NCBI GenBank assembly: GCA_028284675.1
Contig: JANQRI010000014.1
Location: forward strand, 21,797-85,796
Length of the DNA: 64,000 nucleotides
Reading direction: 5' to 3'
Origin: Gammaproteobacteria bacterium
GTDB lineage: Bacteria; Pseudomonadota; Gammaproteobacteria; HTCC5015
Shown here: positions 1-8,637 of the stretch, in pieces
Layout of the letters: each line of letters begins with the position of its first letter
How positions within the stretch are numbered: position 1 is the first letter of the stretch
The notes under the pieces: generated by a model
Database searches by the model: none
What the model was told of the DNA's origin: nothing
Seen by the model: the letters and a program-made list of their open reading frames with translations, nothing else
Program-made: the position numbers and the translations under genes

Positions 1-78
1 GCCTTTCTCCAACAAAAACTCTGCCAGATACGAACCGTCCTGCCCGGTAATACCGGTAATTAATGCTGATTTTGTCAT
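1..78 (-). CDS. gmd: GDP-mannose 4,6-dehydratase, N-terminal fragment (cut by window edge)
   Basis: Only the first 26 codons are present; the gene runs off the left edge. The translation begins MTKSALITGITGQDGSYLAE, which contains the glycine-rich GxxGxxG NADP-binding turn (GITGQDG) and the QDGSYLAE sequence typical of Gmd, a short-chain dehydrogenase/reductase that converts GDP-mannose to GDP-4-keto-6-deoxymannose, precursor of GDP-fucose and related sugars. An AGG lies about 10 bases before the ATG. It follows the GT2 gene with a 10-base gap on the same strand, so it belongs to the exopolysaccharide operon and suggests a 6-deoxyhexose in the polymer. The fragment is short, but the motif is very characteristic. 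Confidence 0.85.
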   Translation of the reverse strand, partial: MTKSALITGITGQDGSYLAEFLLEKG

Positions 79-88
79 TTACATATAC

Positions 89-829
89 CTAAAAAAATTG
101 AGGAATTTTTCTAACGTTTTTACATGCCAATGTGAAAACACCCCAAAGCCGAAACTTGTTGATCGCCGCATAATCTTCTTTACTTTTCAGAAGAATATTA
201 CCCAGGCTTTTATTGCTTGCCCCACCCACTCTCATATTCGTAGTCACACTTGGCAGGTATGCAACACTGACTTTTTTATTCCAAAGATACCTCAACATCA
301 ACTCATAGTCAGACGCTATCCGGTAACGGGTATCGAACAAACCGTATTCCTGATAAATTTTATTTTTAACAAAAAAGGATGTATGTGCAGGCATCCACCC
401 AAAAAAGAATTTATTTCTTTTAAAATCACCACTCCGCCAGCTTCTAATGACTTTATCCATCGCGTCTTTGCGCACATAATTAATATCACCATACACCGAA
501 TCAACTTTCTCACGTTCGAACACTGACACTATACTGTCAACAACATTACGATCATAAAAAACATCATCGGAATGCAGTAAACCTATGACTTCACCGGTAG
601 CAGCCCGTATACCTTTATTTAACGCGTCATAAATCCCATTGTCTTTTTCAACAATAACCTGATCGCCGGATCTTGCATTTTTTTCAATCAGTTCCGTAGT
701 GCCATCCGTGCTCAGACCGTCGACTAAAACATGTTCGATGTTTTCATATGTTTGGCTCTGCACGGATTTAATCGCATCAAGTATCGTTGATTGATTATTG
801 TATACGGCAGTGATGATACTGACTTTCAT
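89..829 (-). CDS. Family 2 glycosyltransferase (WcaE/WcaA-like)
   Basis: A 246-residue GT-A fold glycosyltransferase that probably adds one sugar from a nucleotide-sugar donor to the lipid-linked repeat unit on the cytoplasmic face of the membrane. The N-terminus (MKVSIITAVYNNQSTILDAI) is the canonical GT2 opening. VDGLSTDGT (about residues 37-45) is the nucleotide-binding acidic segment and LHSDDVFYD (about 85-93) holds the DxD-like metal-binding motif. The length is normal for WcaE-like enzymes of colanic-acid-type loci. It overlaps the upstream acetyltransferase gene by four bases (ATGA), which indicates translational coupling, and gmd follows 10 bases downstream. Donor and acceptor cannot be inferred. 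Confidence 0.9.
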   Translation of the reverse strand: MKVSIITAVYNNQSTILDAIKSVQSQTYENIEHVLVDGLSTDGTTELIEKNARSGDQVIVEKDNGIYDALNKGIRAATGEVIGLLHSDDVFYDRNVVDSIVSVFEREKVDSVYGDINYVRKDAMDKVIRSWRSGDFKRNKFFFGWMPAHTSFFVKNKIYQEYGLFDTRYRIASDYELMLRYLWNKKVSVAYLPSVTTNMRVGGASNKSLGNILLKSKEDYAAINKFRLWGVFTLACKNVRKIPQFF

Positions 830-1383
830 CTCGACTCCATCAGGCGTTCTTTATGCTTTTGTGCAGGCACGCCTTTATATATCCAATAAGACTGCAGATC
901 TTCTGTTGCAACTGACCCGACGGAAAGCACCGCATGAGTACCTACTGTTACCCCCGGGCAAACAACCGCTTTTGCGCAAACCCAGGCTCCCTGTTCAATC
1001 AAAACAGGTGCAATCATCAAATCGAAAGTGGTTTTTCTGTAATTATGATTTCCGGTCAAAAGATATGCACCTTGTGAAACACAACTACTATCCTGCAAGG
1101 TAACAATATCGAGATTGTCTATCCATACCTGCTCACCAATCCAAACGTGGTCTCCGACTATCAATCTCCACGGAAACTTGATTTTCACATTTGGCTTAAT
1201 AATCACTGCATTACCAATTCTCGCACCAAAAAATCTCAGCAGCATACACTTAAACCGGTTGGGCCATGGCAGTACCGTTTCAAAAAATACAGCACTAATT
1301 AATTGCCATGCAATTCTTGCAATAAGGCTACCAGGATCATAAAAATCGTTATTGTAGGTACTTAAATCAACTTTATCATTCAT
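826..1383 (-). CDS. WcaF-like sugar O-acetyltransferase (left-handed beta-helix)
   Basis: About 185 residues with hexapeptide-repeat architecture: IGNAVIIKPNVKIKFPWRL, VGDHVWIGEQVWIDNLD and VCAKAVVCPGVTVGTHAVL give the stacked I/V-x-x-x-x turns of an LbH acetyltransferase. GNHNY carries the likely catalytic histidine. It should transfer acetyl from acetyl-CoA to a sugar of the exopolysaccharide repeat and most resembles the WcaF type of colanic acid clusters. I chose the ATG at 1383 (MNDKVDLSTYNN); the frame is open four codons further to a TTG at 1395, and a GTG at 1386 is also possible with AAAGG upstream. The gene ends in an ATGA overlap with the downstream glycosyltransferase. Confidence 0.88.
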   Translation of the reverse strand: MNDKVDLSTYNNDFYDPGSLIARIAWQLISAVFFETVLPWPNRFKCMLLRFFGARIGNAVIIKPNVKIKFPWRLIVGDHVWIGEQVWIDNLDIVTLQDSSCVSQGAYLLTGNHNYRKTTFDLMIAPVLIEQGAWVCAKAVVCPGVTVGTHAVLSVGSVATEDLQSYWIYKGVPAQKHKERLMESR

Positions 1384-1398
1384 CACCCTGGCCAACCT

Positions 1399-2202
1399 TT
1401 ATTTGTGGGCAATATTTTTTTCCAGCGCTCCACCTTTGGCACGATCAAGCCTGGAAACCAGTGACGCGCGATAAGCCAATGCCTCGGCAATCAAGCGGTC
1501 CAATGCATAGATAAAACCAATGCGTCCATCAAGAATGCCCAGCTTTGCGATATAGGTATACACTGGCGTAATCAGCATAAATAGTGGTGTCCGTACACGT
1601 AAACGGTCCCGCCAGGATGCACGCCCCTGCCCAACTCGATCCACCATTGCCTGCGCATATCGCCATTGATTCGCCAGCACCTGGTTCTGCGGTTTACGAT
1701 CATCGTGAATTAATTCAGCTTCAACCCGGGTCACAGCAATACCTGATTTTAATTTTTCCCCATGCCCAACCGCTTCAAAATAACCACCTCCCCCACGAAA
1801 CGCAATCGGTTTTGGCGGATACAAACTGCAATATCTAAGCGGTCTGCCCTCCCAGTACATCAGTACCGGTGCTATCACTGCCTGCAATGCATTGTTCGCA
1901 CAAAAGGCATCCTGCAATTGATTGACCAGGCGATCTGATACGCACATATCCGCATCCAGTACCATAATCACTTCATCAGCCGCATGACGGCTGGTTAATA
2001 GATTGTAAGCATCACAGTGATTTTTATATTCGAAGCGTTCAATAACCACATTAGTATAGCGACCTGCCGCCTCAAGCGTTCCGTCAGTGGACCCTGAATC
2101 CAGCAAGACTGTTTTCAGCCCAGCATCTGACAACGCATTAAGACTACGTTCAATATTGCGTATCTCATTTTTAGCCAGCACATAAACAGTATGAATTTTC
2201 AC
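1399..2202 (-). CDS. Family 2 glycosyltransferase (WaaE/KdtX-like)
   Basis: A GT-A glycosyltransferase of about 267 residues. VYVLAKNEIRNIERSLNAL followed by LLDSGSTDGTLE is the pattern of WaaE/KdtX-like enzymes, and VLDADMCV supplies the DxD motif. The C-terminal part contains a hydrophobic stretch (LFMLITPVYTYIAKLGIL) common in this subgroup and probably membrane associated. The start is most likely the GTG at 2202, because AAGGA lies seven bases before it; an in-frame TTG at 2220 would overlap the upstream polymerase gene. It lies between wcaF-like and wzy-like genes in the polysaccharide operon. The substrate is unknown. Confidence 0.87.
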   Translation of the reverse strand: MKIHTVYVLAKNEIRNIERSLNALSDAGLKTVLLDSGSTDGTLEAAGRYTNVVIERFEYKNHCDAYNLLTSRHAADEVIMVLDADMCVSDRLVNQLQDAFCANNALQAVIAPVLMYWEGRPLRYCSLYPPKPIAFRGGGGYFEAVGHGEKLKSGIAVTRVEAELIHDDRKPQNQVLANQWRYAQAMVDRVGQGRASWRDRLRVRTPLFMLITPVYTYIAKLGILDGRIGFIYALDRLIAEALAYRASLVSRLDRAKGGALEKNIAHK

Positions 2203-2212
2203 AAGACCATCC

Positions 2213-3709
2213 TTAGGCAATATTAAATCTTCTTGGGTTTTTAGGCTCTACAGCTCGATACCTTTTAAAAACCATATCAAGCAGGATCAGCATTATTGTT
2301 GACCGCAACCATAAAGTATACTGTAACGCAATCCCGCCTTCGAAACGAAAACACAATAAATAAATCGTCGATATTAATACTAAAAATTTTAACGCGCTTG
2401 GGTTATCAACCAATGACAACTTAGCACTCAAAAAACCCATAAAAGAACCTATAAAAAACATGCCAACGATAAGACCAGGCCAACCGAAATTCCAATACAG
2501 CTCACCCATATGGGTTGCAGATATATATGTGTCAGGATCCTCTGAAATTTTAAACTCCCGATTAAACAACCGCCCTACCGAGCTGTCTGGTTTATCCGGC
2601 CAAATAAACCTTGGTATCACCGCATGAAAAAGCAAACCTATTGTATAACCGTTTTGAAATGCCACGTCATAACCAGTCCGGCTTACAATTAACTGCATAT
2701 TACCTTTCAGGTTGGTTCTCTCAACAATACCTTTAATACTGCTGATCGCCCTGCCTTCACTAAGCTGTTTGGATGCAAGCGCTTTATCCAGGTTGGCAGA
2801 AAAGTCCTGCAATGCTTCTTGGCGACCGGTGTCACGCTGCTGCAGCACTTCATAACGGTAGGCCTGGAAAACTGAAAAGGTTGCAATACATACGATGACA
2901 GCCGCAATAATCCATTTTTTAGGAAAACTGCCATACAAAAGCAGATAAGCAATAACCAAAATCACTATGCTACGAACCGAAAGCTCTTTAGAGTCAGCAA
3001 CAAACCCAAATACAAACTCAATAAATAACATACATAGCACAAGGATCAGCAACGGCGTAGATTTTTTAATCAAATAAGCATATATCAGCAGTGCCGCACC
3101 TACCGGCTGCAACATTCTTAATATTACAAATATAACGGTGAAATTTCCCTGTATGTTCGTTTTATTATTCCAGTCAACATATTGAAACTGCCAAATCCAT
3201 GTTCCCACTAACCCGGCAGCCCAGGAAAACAAGCCAAACATTAGGATAATAGGTATGCTCCACTCCGCTTTAACCGCATGTGAAGACTGTTTATAGTTAA
3301 TATTGGCAGTCCATAAATAACCACCTATATAAAGTGCCGCACCGATCAATATTGAAAATTCAGCCAAACTCAAATACCCGGGCTCACGATAGTTTTTTGT
3401 ATTATCATAAAAACCCGGGAGCAAACGAATTAAGTCAGATGCGCCATAAAACAAAAAAAACAACGGCATAAAAATCAAAAAAATCGCAAATTTACCGTTG
3501 TAACGATCTGCAAAAAGCAGTGGAGAACTACATAAAAAAAACAAAATTGACAAATATATTACCGGCTGACTTTCAAAGGAATATTGGCCAAATGCCGCCA
3601 ACAAAAATACTAATACGCTAAAACAACCATTCAATAAAAAAAACCACGCCACTCTTTTATCAAGGCTGATTTTTGATGTTTTAACAATTTGATGATAGTT
3701 ATGATGCAT
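2213..3709 (-). CDS. Wzy-like oligosaccharide repeat-unit polymerase
   Basis: An integral membrane protein of about 498 residues with roughly a dozen hydrophobic segments spread over its length and a large periplasmic loop in the second half (about residues 300-400), the layout of Wzy/O-antigen polymerases. The loop contains GYTIGLLFHAVIPRFIWPDK and a THMGELYWNFGWPG segment, similar to the conserved loop of the oligosaccharide repeat unit polymerase family. It should link undecaprenyl-linked repeats in the periplasm after flipping by Wzx. Wzy proteins diverge strongly, so the call rests on topology and context. The start is uncertain: ATG at 3709 or GTG at 3730, the latter overlapping the preceding gene. 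Confidence 0.8.
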   Translation of the reverse strand: MHHNYHQIVKTSKISLDKRVAWFFLLNGCFSVLVFLLAAFGQYSFESQPVIYLSILFFLCSSPLLFADRYNGKFAIFLIFMPLFFLFYGASDLIRLLPGFYDNTKNYREPGYLSLAEFSILIGAALYIGGYLWTANINYKQSSHAVKAEWSIPIILMFGLFSWAAGLVGTWIWQFQYVDWNNKTNIQGNFTVIFVILRMLQPVGAALLIYAYLIKKSTPLLILVLCMLFIEFVFGFVADSKELSVRSIVILVIAYLLLYGSFPKKWIIAAVIVCIATFSVFQAYRYEVLQQRDTGRQEALQDFSANLDKALASKQLSEGRAISSIKGIVERTNLKGNMQLIVSRTGYDVAFQNGYTIGLLFHAVIPRFIWPDKPDSSVGRLFNREFKISEDPDTYISATHMGELYWNFGWPGLIVGMFFIGSFMGFLSAKLSLVDNPSALKFLVLISTIYLLCFRFEGGIALQYTLWLRSTIMLILLDMVFKRYRAVEPKNPRRFNIA

Positions 3710-3723
3710 TTTTTGAAACCCAG

Positions 3724-5298
3724 CTAGCACTCAACCATCATAAATTTCTCAGAGGTAATTACTTTTCTTATACGATCAACCACTTTTGCACTTTTGCCAA
3801 CATCCCAATCGATCAATTTTGCGGTATTTCTGCATATTTGATTTTCCGCAAGAAACAATCCGTCAGAAACATCTGCTTCAATCCGCAAAACCACCTCAAC
3901 TCCAAGAAAACGATTCCTTTCAATTTTCATATTAGTTGGACGTTCACCGGCTAATACAACAGCATAACGACCACCCTGCCCCGAATTATTACGTATCGTT
4001 ATATTTGCATTATTGGCTGATAAAAAACCAATTTGTGCAAAATTACTGCCTCGCTTTAGAATAATCTCATTATTTTCAACTCTAATGGGCGGATCCAACT
4101 CTGTAGATCCACGCAACACAATCCCGTGCGACTGTTTTGCTTCAATGTAGTTATCATGAATCAGGGTTTCTTCGATTTTTTTTTCACCGCGCGAAGCCTG
4201 GATATCCGCAGATATCGCTGCCTGGCCGGTGCCTTGCTTTAGATAAACCTCTTTTACCTGATTACCTGAAATAACCGAACCCGCTGACTGCGTGGTAATT
4301 CCATGCCGGCCATGCACACCAATTACCTGATTGTTGACTATTCTGACATTTGCATTGCCGTACTTAACATCGATACCATCACCATTGAATGCCGAACGAT
4401 GTCCTTCGCCACGCCAACCAAAGCTATGATCATTAACACCTCCAATTTTGTTACTTAATATCTGAAGCTTTTCACGCGCCGCATAGGGTCCTATATAAAT
4501 TCCCTCACCCCCATTCATGGTCACTTCATTATCCAATATCGTAATTCTCCTCCAACTCGCTTTACCGGCCAACGCAACCGCTGAAAATGCGTTCCCTTTG
4601 AAAAGACAGTTTTTTATCGATACATCACCATATTGAACCGCTTTGCCCTGCCACCATTGCGCAACGCCGAAACGATTTGAATAGGAAATTTCCAAATCAG
4701 AGATCTGCAGGTTGACATCAGCTCTGTCCTGTAACTCTATTACATGATTTTGACTGCCAACCCAAAAAACAGCTTCAGCAGAAATTTTTGAACTAAACGG
4801 CTTTATATATAGATGCCCTCGTTCTTTATCGTAAAAAAACGTTCCGGGAGCAGACATTCCACCGGGGTTATCCGTTTTTTTGTAAAAACGCTCACCATTC
4901 TCAGCGACAAGCTGCACACCCCAATCATGCCTGATGCGTGCTCTATATACACCTTGCCCGGCAGCGCTCCAATCCTTTAATATCATCTGAACAGCACCAA
5001 TCAGACGCGGCCGGGCACCTTCACCATAAGCACCTAAATAAAAATCCTCAACATTGACTTTTATTGAGGCATTTAACCATTCACTACCACGTTTGAGCAG
5101 CAGCCTGTCACCTGCTCTGAATACCTGCCGATCAACACGTGCGAGCGTACGCCAGGGTGAACTCTGATCTCTGCCACTATTCGTATCATTTCCATCACGG
5201 CTATCGACATAGTAAGTAGCAGCCTCTGCTTTATATACACACATGAATAAAAAAACTATTAATACATGCGGTATTTTTTCTTTTATAGCGAGCAACAT
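3724..5298 (-). CDS. Secreted right-handed parallel beta-helix protein
   Basis: About 524 residues with an N-terminal signal sequence (hydrophobic core VLIVFLFMCVYKAEA) followed by TYYVDSRDGNDTNSGRDQSSPW, the usual opening of pectate-lyase-like right-handed beta-helix proteins. Later segments (VRIVNNQVIGVHGRHGI, SVISGNQVKEVYL, IRVENNEIILKRGS, ITIRNNSGQGG, MKIERNRFLGV) repeat the N-N-x-I/V turn of beta-helix coils. Proteins of this fold act as polysaccharide lyases, epimerases or binding proteins, and position within the EPS locus points to the locus polymer as target. No specific catalytic residues can be assigned. The ATG at 5298 is preferred (GGTGG about 9 bases upstream); a TTG at 5307 is an alternative that overlaps the upstream gene. 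Confidence 0.82.
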   Translation of the reverse strand: MLLAIKEKIPHVLIVFLFMCVYKAEAATYYVDSRDGNDTNSGRDQSSPWRTLARVDRQVFRAGDRLLLKRGSEWLNASIKVNVEDFYLGAYGEGARPRLIGAVQMILKDWSAAGQGVYRARIRHDWGVQLVAENGERFYKKTDNPGGMSAPGTFFYDKERGHLYIKPFSSKISAEAVFWVGSQNHVIELQDRADVNLQISDLEISYSNRFGVAQWWQGKAVQYGDVSIKNCLFKGNAFSAVALAGKASWRRITILDNEVTMNGGEGIYIGPYAAREKLQILSNKIGGVNDHSFGWRGEGHRSAFNGDGIDVKYGNANVRIVNNQVIGVHGRHGITTQSAGSVISGNQVKEVYLKQGTGQAAISADIQASRGEKKIEETLIHDNYIEAKQSHGIVLRGSTELDPPIRVENNEIILKRGSNFAQIGFLSANNANITIRNNSGQGGRYAVVLAGERPTNMKIERNRFLGVEVVLRIEADVSDGLFLAENQICRNTAKLIDWDVGKSAKVVDRIRKVITSEKFMMVEC

Positions 5299-5303
5299 AA
5301 CCC

Positions 5304-6434
5304 TCAACCCACCATGACATAATCAGGTCGATGCGCACTCCCTGACAGCCACTCATAAACACCGGCCATTTTTTCAGCAACACTTTGCCAGGAGTAATCC
5401 TGCTCAACCCATGCACGCCCGCTTTGCCCCATCGACTCAAGTTCTTCAGCAGAGAGCCTTAATGCGCTCTCCAGCACTGCCTGCAGTGCCTTGCGCTCCG
5501 GAGAAATTACCCAGCCACAGCTACGCTGAGCCAAATCAGTCCACGGCGTGCCGGTTGTGGTAATGACCGGCACCGCGTGCGCCAGCGCTTCAGCCACCAC
5601 CATCCCGAAATTCTCTGAATGGGTAGGCAATACAAACAAGCGACTGCTTTGGAACAGTGCAGTCTTCTCAGCACCCAACACTTCTCCGGCAAAGCGGATA
5701 TTTTTCAGATTTAAATTCTCAGCCAAATGCTGAATTTTTTTTGCATAAGCACCTTCCAGCCGCCCGGCAATAACCAGCTCCCAATCATTGAACTGCCCGG
5801 CAAGCGCTGCCCAAACTTCAAGCAATATATCCAGGCCTTTTTTGGGGTGAATACGACTTAAGAACAGAATCCGGTTTTTTTTAACAGATAGTTCAGCATC
5901 AACAGGCGGTATCGCAACGCCATTCGGTATGACCGCAACCGGCTGTGAAAAGCCCATTCGCCTGACATCGTCATATTCAGACTGGGCGGTTGCATGAAAA
6001 CAATTAACTTTTAATAACGCACGCTTTTGCAGAAAATTCCAGTATGGTTTTTTCAGCACTGATTTATAATTCATACTCCATTCCGTTAACATTCCCCTGG
6101 GACTCCAGACTACCGGCGCCAATGAACGACTGTTTTTAAAAATGGGAAATAAGTTAGCAGCACGCCAAACTCCATGTCCATGCAGGACAACTTTTTGCGT
6201 TAGCAAGTGCCGGGTATATTTCAATACACCGGCGGAAAACAATTCGGACCTTGAAAGCCTGGAACCAAACAGATGAAAATCGCAATCATACGGCCACTCC
6301 TCTGGCTCCGCTCCGGTTGCAACAATCGAAACCCGGTGCCCATGCTTACCCAGATAATGCGCCAGTGAACCAACCGAATAAGTCGGACCTGCAGAAGGAT
6401 TATGGATGCCGGCAATAACCTGAAAGATATTCAT
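5304..6434 (-). CDS. Family 4 glycosyltransferase (GT-B)
   Basis: A 376-residue retaining GT-B glycosyltransferase. The N-terminal half opens with a glycine-rich acceptor-side loop (AGIHNPSAGPTYSVGSLAHY). The C-terminal donor domain shows ILFLSRIHPKKGLDILLEVW, LVIAGRLEGAY and SENFGMVVAEALA, the last being the E-x7-E motif of GT4. It should add a sugar to the growing undecaprenyl-linked repeat at the inner membrane. It sits 11 bases downstream of a second GT4 gene and its stop codon nearly abuts the start of the beta-helix gene, consistent with one operon. The sugar specificity is not visible. Confidence 0.92.
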   Translation of the reverse strand: MNIFQVIAGIHNPSAGPTYSVGSLAHYLGKHGHRVSIVATGAEPEEWPYDCDFHLFGSRLSRSELFSAGVLKYTRHLLTQKVVLHGHGVWRAANLFPIFKNSRSLAPVVWSPRGMLTEWSMNYKSVLKKPYWNFLQKRALLKVNCFHATAQSEYDDVRRMGFSQPVAVIPNGVAIPPVDAELSVKKNRILFLSRIHPKKGLDILLEVWAALAGQFNDWELVIAGRLEGAYAKKIQHLAENLNLKNIRFAGEVLGAEKTALFQSSRLFVLPTHSENFGMVVAEALAHAVPVITTTGTPWTDLAQRSCGWVISPERKALQAVLESALRLSAEELESMGQSGRAWVEQDYSWQSVAEKMAGVYEWLSGSAHRPDYVMVG

Positions 6435-6445
6435 TTACACAACCG

Positions 6446-7576
6446 TTATGCCGTATTCATAGATTCCAACAAATATGTTCGCGATCTCTCAACAAACGCT
6501 GCATAGCTGAATTTCCCATTATCAATTACCAGGCTGCGCCCATAAGCACCCATCTTTATAAGCAAATCTTTATCACTAATAGCCTGCTTTAAAGTATCCA
6601 TCAGAAAACGCGTGTCGCCAAAAGGTACAAGATATCCATTATTACCGTCTTCAATAACATCAACCGCCCCTTTTTCGCTTGCACCGATTACCGGCAAACC
6701 GAAAAACATTGCCTCAAGGAACACAATCCCGAAACCTTCTTTACTGCTCGGCAATACAAACAAATCAGCCGACGCATAACTTTCCAGCAAATCCGTATCT
6801 GAAACCGACCCCAGAAAGCTCACACGATGATCAATCCCATACTCCTCTGCAAGCCCCTGCAAATAATCGCGATCATTCCCATCGCCGATAACTTTATATT
6901 CATACCGATATTTATCTTTCAGCAAAGACAATGCTTCCAATACATGAATTAAACCTTTATCCCGCTCTGAGCGGTCCAGCCGCGTAACAGACAACAGTCT
7001 GACCACTTCATCACTTGAGTGATTTTTTCGGGAACTGACAGGCAAATCATGACAATTGACCCACTCCGGACTGATCGTGTTCGGAAACACAAAAGCCCTG
7101 GCATCAGAAAAACCGGCAGCCTGAGCTAAAAAACTCTTGAGTGTATAACGACTGACAGCCAACACTTTCAAAAAACGCTTGGCCGCGAATCGCTTGACTC
7201 CTTTGATCCGCCCCCATACATCCACGCCGTGCAGAATCAGAATCGTCGACTTATGGAATTTACCGGAAAAAAGCAGGAGCAGCTGGAATGCAAACGCAAG
7301 ATTTACATGACCACAAACATATACATCATATCGCGTTGATATCAGCGCTTTAAATACCGCTAACAACCACCGTAACTTACTGCAAGACGCCCCAAACAGG
7401 TACCGCGCCACTTTCGGCCGATCAGCAAAACTTTTAAATTCTTTATCATTTACCGAGAAAACATCGATATCCGCATTATTATCAGCCAGGGCACTGAGCA
7501 GGTTACGATTAAAACGCTGTATTCCTCCATGCGCATCCAACTCAGTACAAACAAACATGACAGATTTGCCCTGCAT
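6446..7576 (-). CDS. Family 4 glycosyltransferase (GT-B)
   Basis: A 376-residue GT-B enzyme. The N-terminus (MFVCTELDAHGGIQRFNRNL) has the glycine loop typical of GT4. The donor half contains LLSVTRLDRSERDKGLIHVL, KVIGDGNDRDYL, VSFLGSV and the E-x7-E motif in EGFGIVFLEAM. Spacing to the neighbours is tight: 11 bases to the downstream GT4 gene and about one base from the upstream gene, so the genes are co-transcribed. It probably acts in assembly of the exopolysaccharide repeat unit. The two adjacent GT4 proteins have the same length but clearly different sequences, so they are probably not a recent duplication. Confidence 0.92.
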   Translation of the reverse strand: MQGKSVMFVCTELDAHGGIQRFNRNLLSALADNNADIDVFSVNDKEFKSFADRPKVARYLFGASCSKLRWLLAVFKALISTRYDVYVCGHVNLAFAFQLLLLFSGKFHKSTILILHGVDVWGRIKGVKRFAAKRFLKVLAVSRYTLKSFLAQAAGFSDARAFVFPNTISPEWVNCHDLPVSSRKNHSSDEVVRLLSVTRLDRSERDKGLIHVLEALSLLKDKYRYEYKVIGDGNDRDYLQGLAEEYGIDHRVSFLGSVSDTDLLESYASADLFVLPSSKEGFGIVFLEAMFFGLPVIGASEKGAVDVIEDGNNGYLVPFGDTRFLMDTLKQAISDKDLLIKMGAYGRSLVIDNGKFSYAAFVERSRTYLLESMNTA

Positions 7577-7577
7577 T

Positions 7578-8627
7578 TTATGCCGCTTCCTGAAAAACCA
7601 TATTAACCAGCTGCTTCATCCGGGTTTCATGGTCATAACCTGACTTCAGGCACCTCTGATAGCCGGCAGCTGCAATCTTTTCACGCTTTTCCCGGTGCTT
7701 CAGATAAAAACGAATTTTATCCCGCAGCTCCTCCAGATCACTAAAATACTCAGCCTCGACACCTTCTTTAAAAAGCGCCTGATGTTCTTCAGTACGCTCA
7801 GCGAGCATAAAAGTACCGCTGCCAGGTATTTCAAAAGTACGTGTAGTTGTTGTTTCCGGAATCAGTTTCGACAAAAGCCCTATTCCGATACATGCGGCAT
7901 TTAATGCAGTGCCATAATCCTCACCCCATACACCATCGCCCGAAAAAGCATTTTTTATACGGTATTTGCGAAGCCGGCGCCGCCAACCAGGCCCCCATAT
8001 TTTCAAATCGATTCCGGCCCCGGCAACGGGACTTAAACAATGAGCATAGTGCTTTTCGTAGCGACCAATAAATGTTGCATCAGCACGATACCTGGAAACC
8101 TGTGCCGACTCGAGCTCTTTTGGCCGAATTTTTTTACCGTCATAACTCTGCGACACCAGTTTTATTAACCCGGCACCCAGATCACGATACTTCTCAACCT
8201 CAAAAGGTTTGGTGGTAAATAAAATATCGTATAAAGGAATACTTTTTTGAAAAAAAACCGACTTATTAGCGAACAGTTGCGGATCCGGCGTATAGTGAAT
8301 CAGAAAAGCTTTTAATTTGTTTTTTAGAACGATTAGGGTTTCCGGCTTTATCCATTTCCCCTTATCTATCCAGATAAAATCAACCGGCTGCTGTAGCTGC
8401 TCCACAAATTTTATCAGTGAATCATTCAACATCTTTACCGGAGAGCCAACATTCAACCGGTGCGACAATGATCTCACAATACGATTTGGATGCCGCATAT
8501 AGTCAGTAGTATCAAAGCCTATAATTTTAAATCCCAGGCTTTCAAGAACCAACATGCGTTGACGGCAAGTACACCCATCCCAAAGCTGGCCAATATAAAG
8601 CATATTATTACGTTCTTGAATTTTCAT
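7578..8627 (-). CDS. CgeB-like glycosyltransferase
   Basis: About 349 residues from the ATG at 8627 (MKIQERNNMLYIGQLWDGCT), which has AGAAG just upstream and clears the wzx-like gene; the frame is open further upstream, but that would overlap the wzx coding end by over 100 bases. The C-terminal part (TTTRTFEIPGSGTFMLAERTE followed by YFSDLEELRDKIRFYLKH and a final YDHETRMKQLV) matches the CgeB/Glyco_trans_1_2 group of GT-B glycosyltransferases, in which the E of FEIP and the later E residues line the nucleotide site. It should contribute one sugar to the repeat unit. Substrate unknown. Confidence 0.85.
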   Translation of the reverse strand: MKIQERNNMLYIGQLWDGCTCRQRMLVLESLGFKIIGFDTTDYMRHPNRIVRSLSHRLNVGSPVKMLNDSLIKFVEQLQQPVDFIWIDKGKWIKPETLIVLKNKLKAFLIHYTPDPQLFANKSVFFQKSIPLYDILFTTKPFEVEKYRDLGAGLIKLVSQSYDGKKIRPKELESAQVSRYRADATFIGRYEKHYAHCLSPVAGAGIDLKIWGPGWRRRLRKYRIKNAFSGDGVWGEDYGTALNAACIGIGLLSKLIPETTTTRTFEIPGSGTFMLAERTEEHQALFKEGVEAEYFSDLEELRDKIRFYLKHREKREKIAAAGYQRCLKSGYDHETRMKQLVNMVFQEAA

Positions 8628-8637
8628 TTTACTTCTG

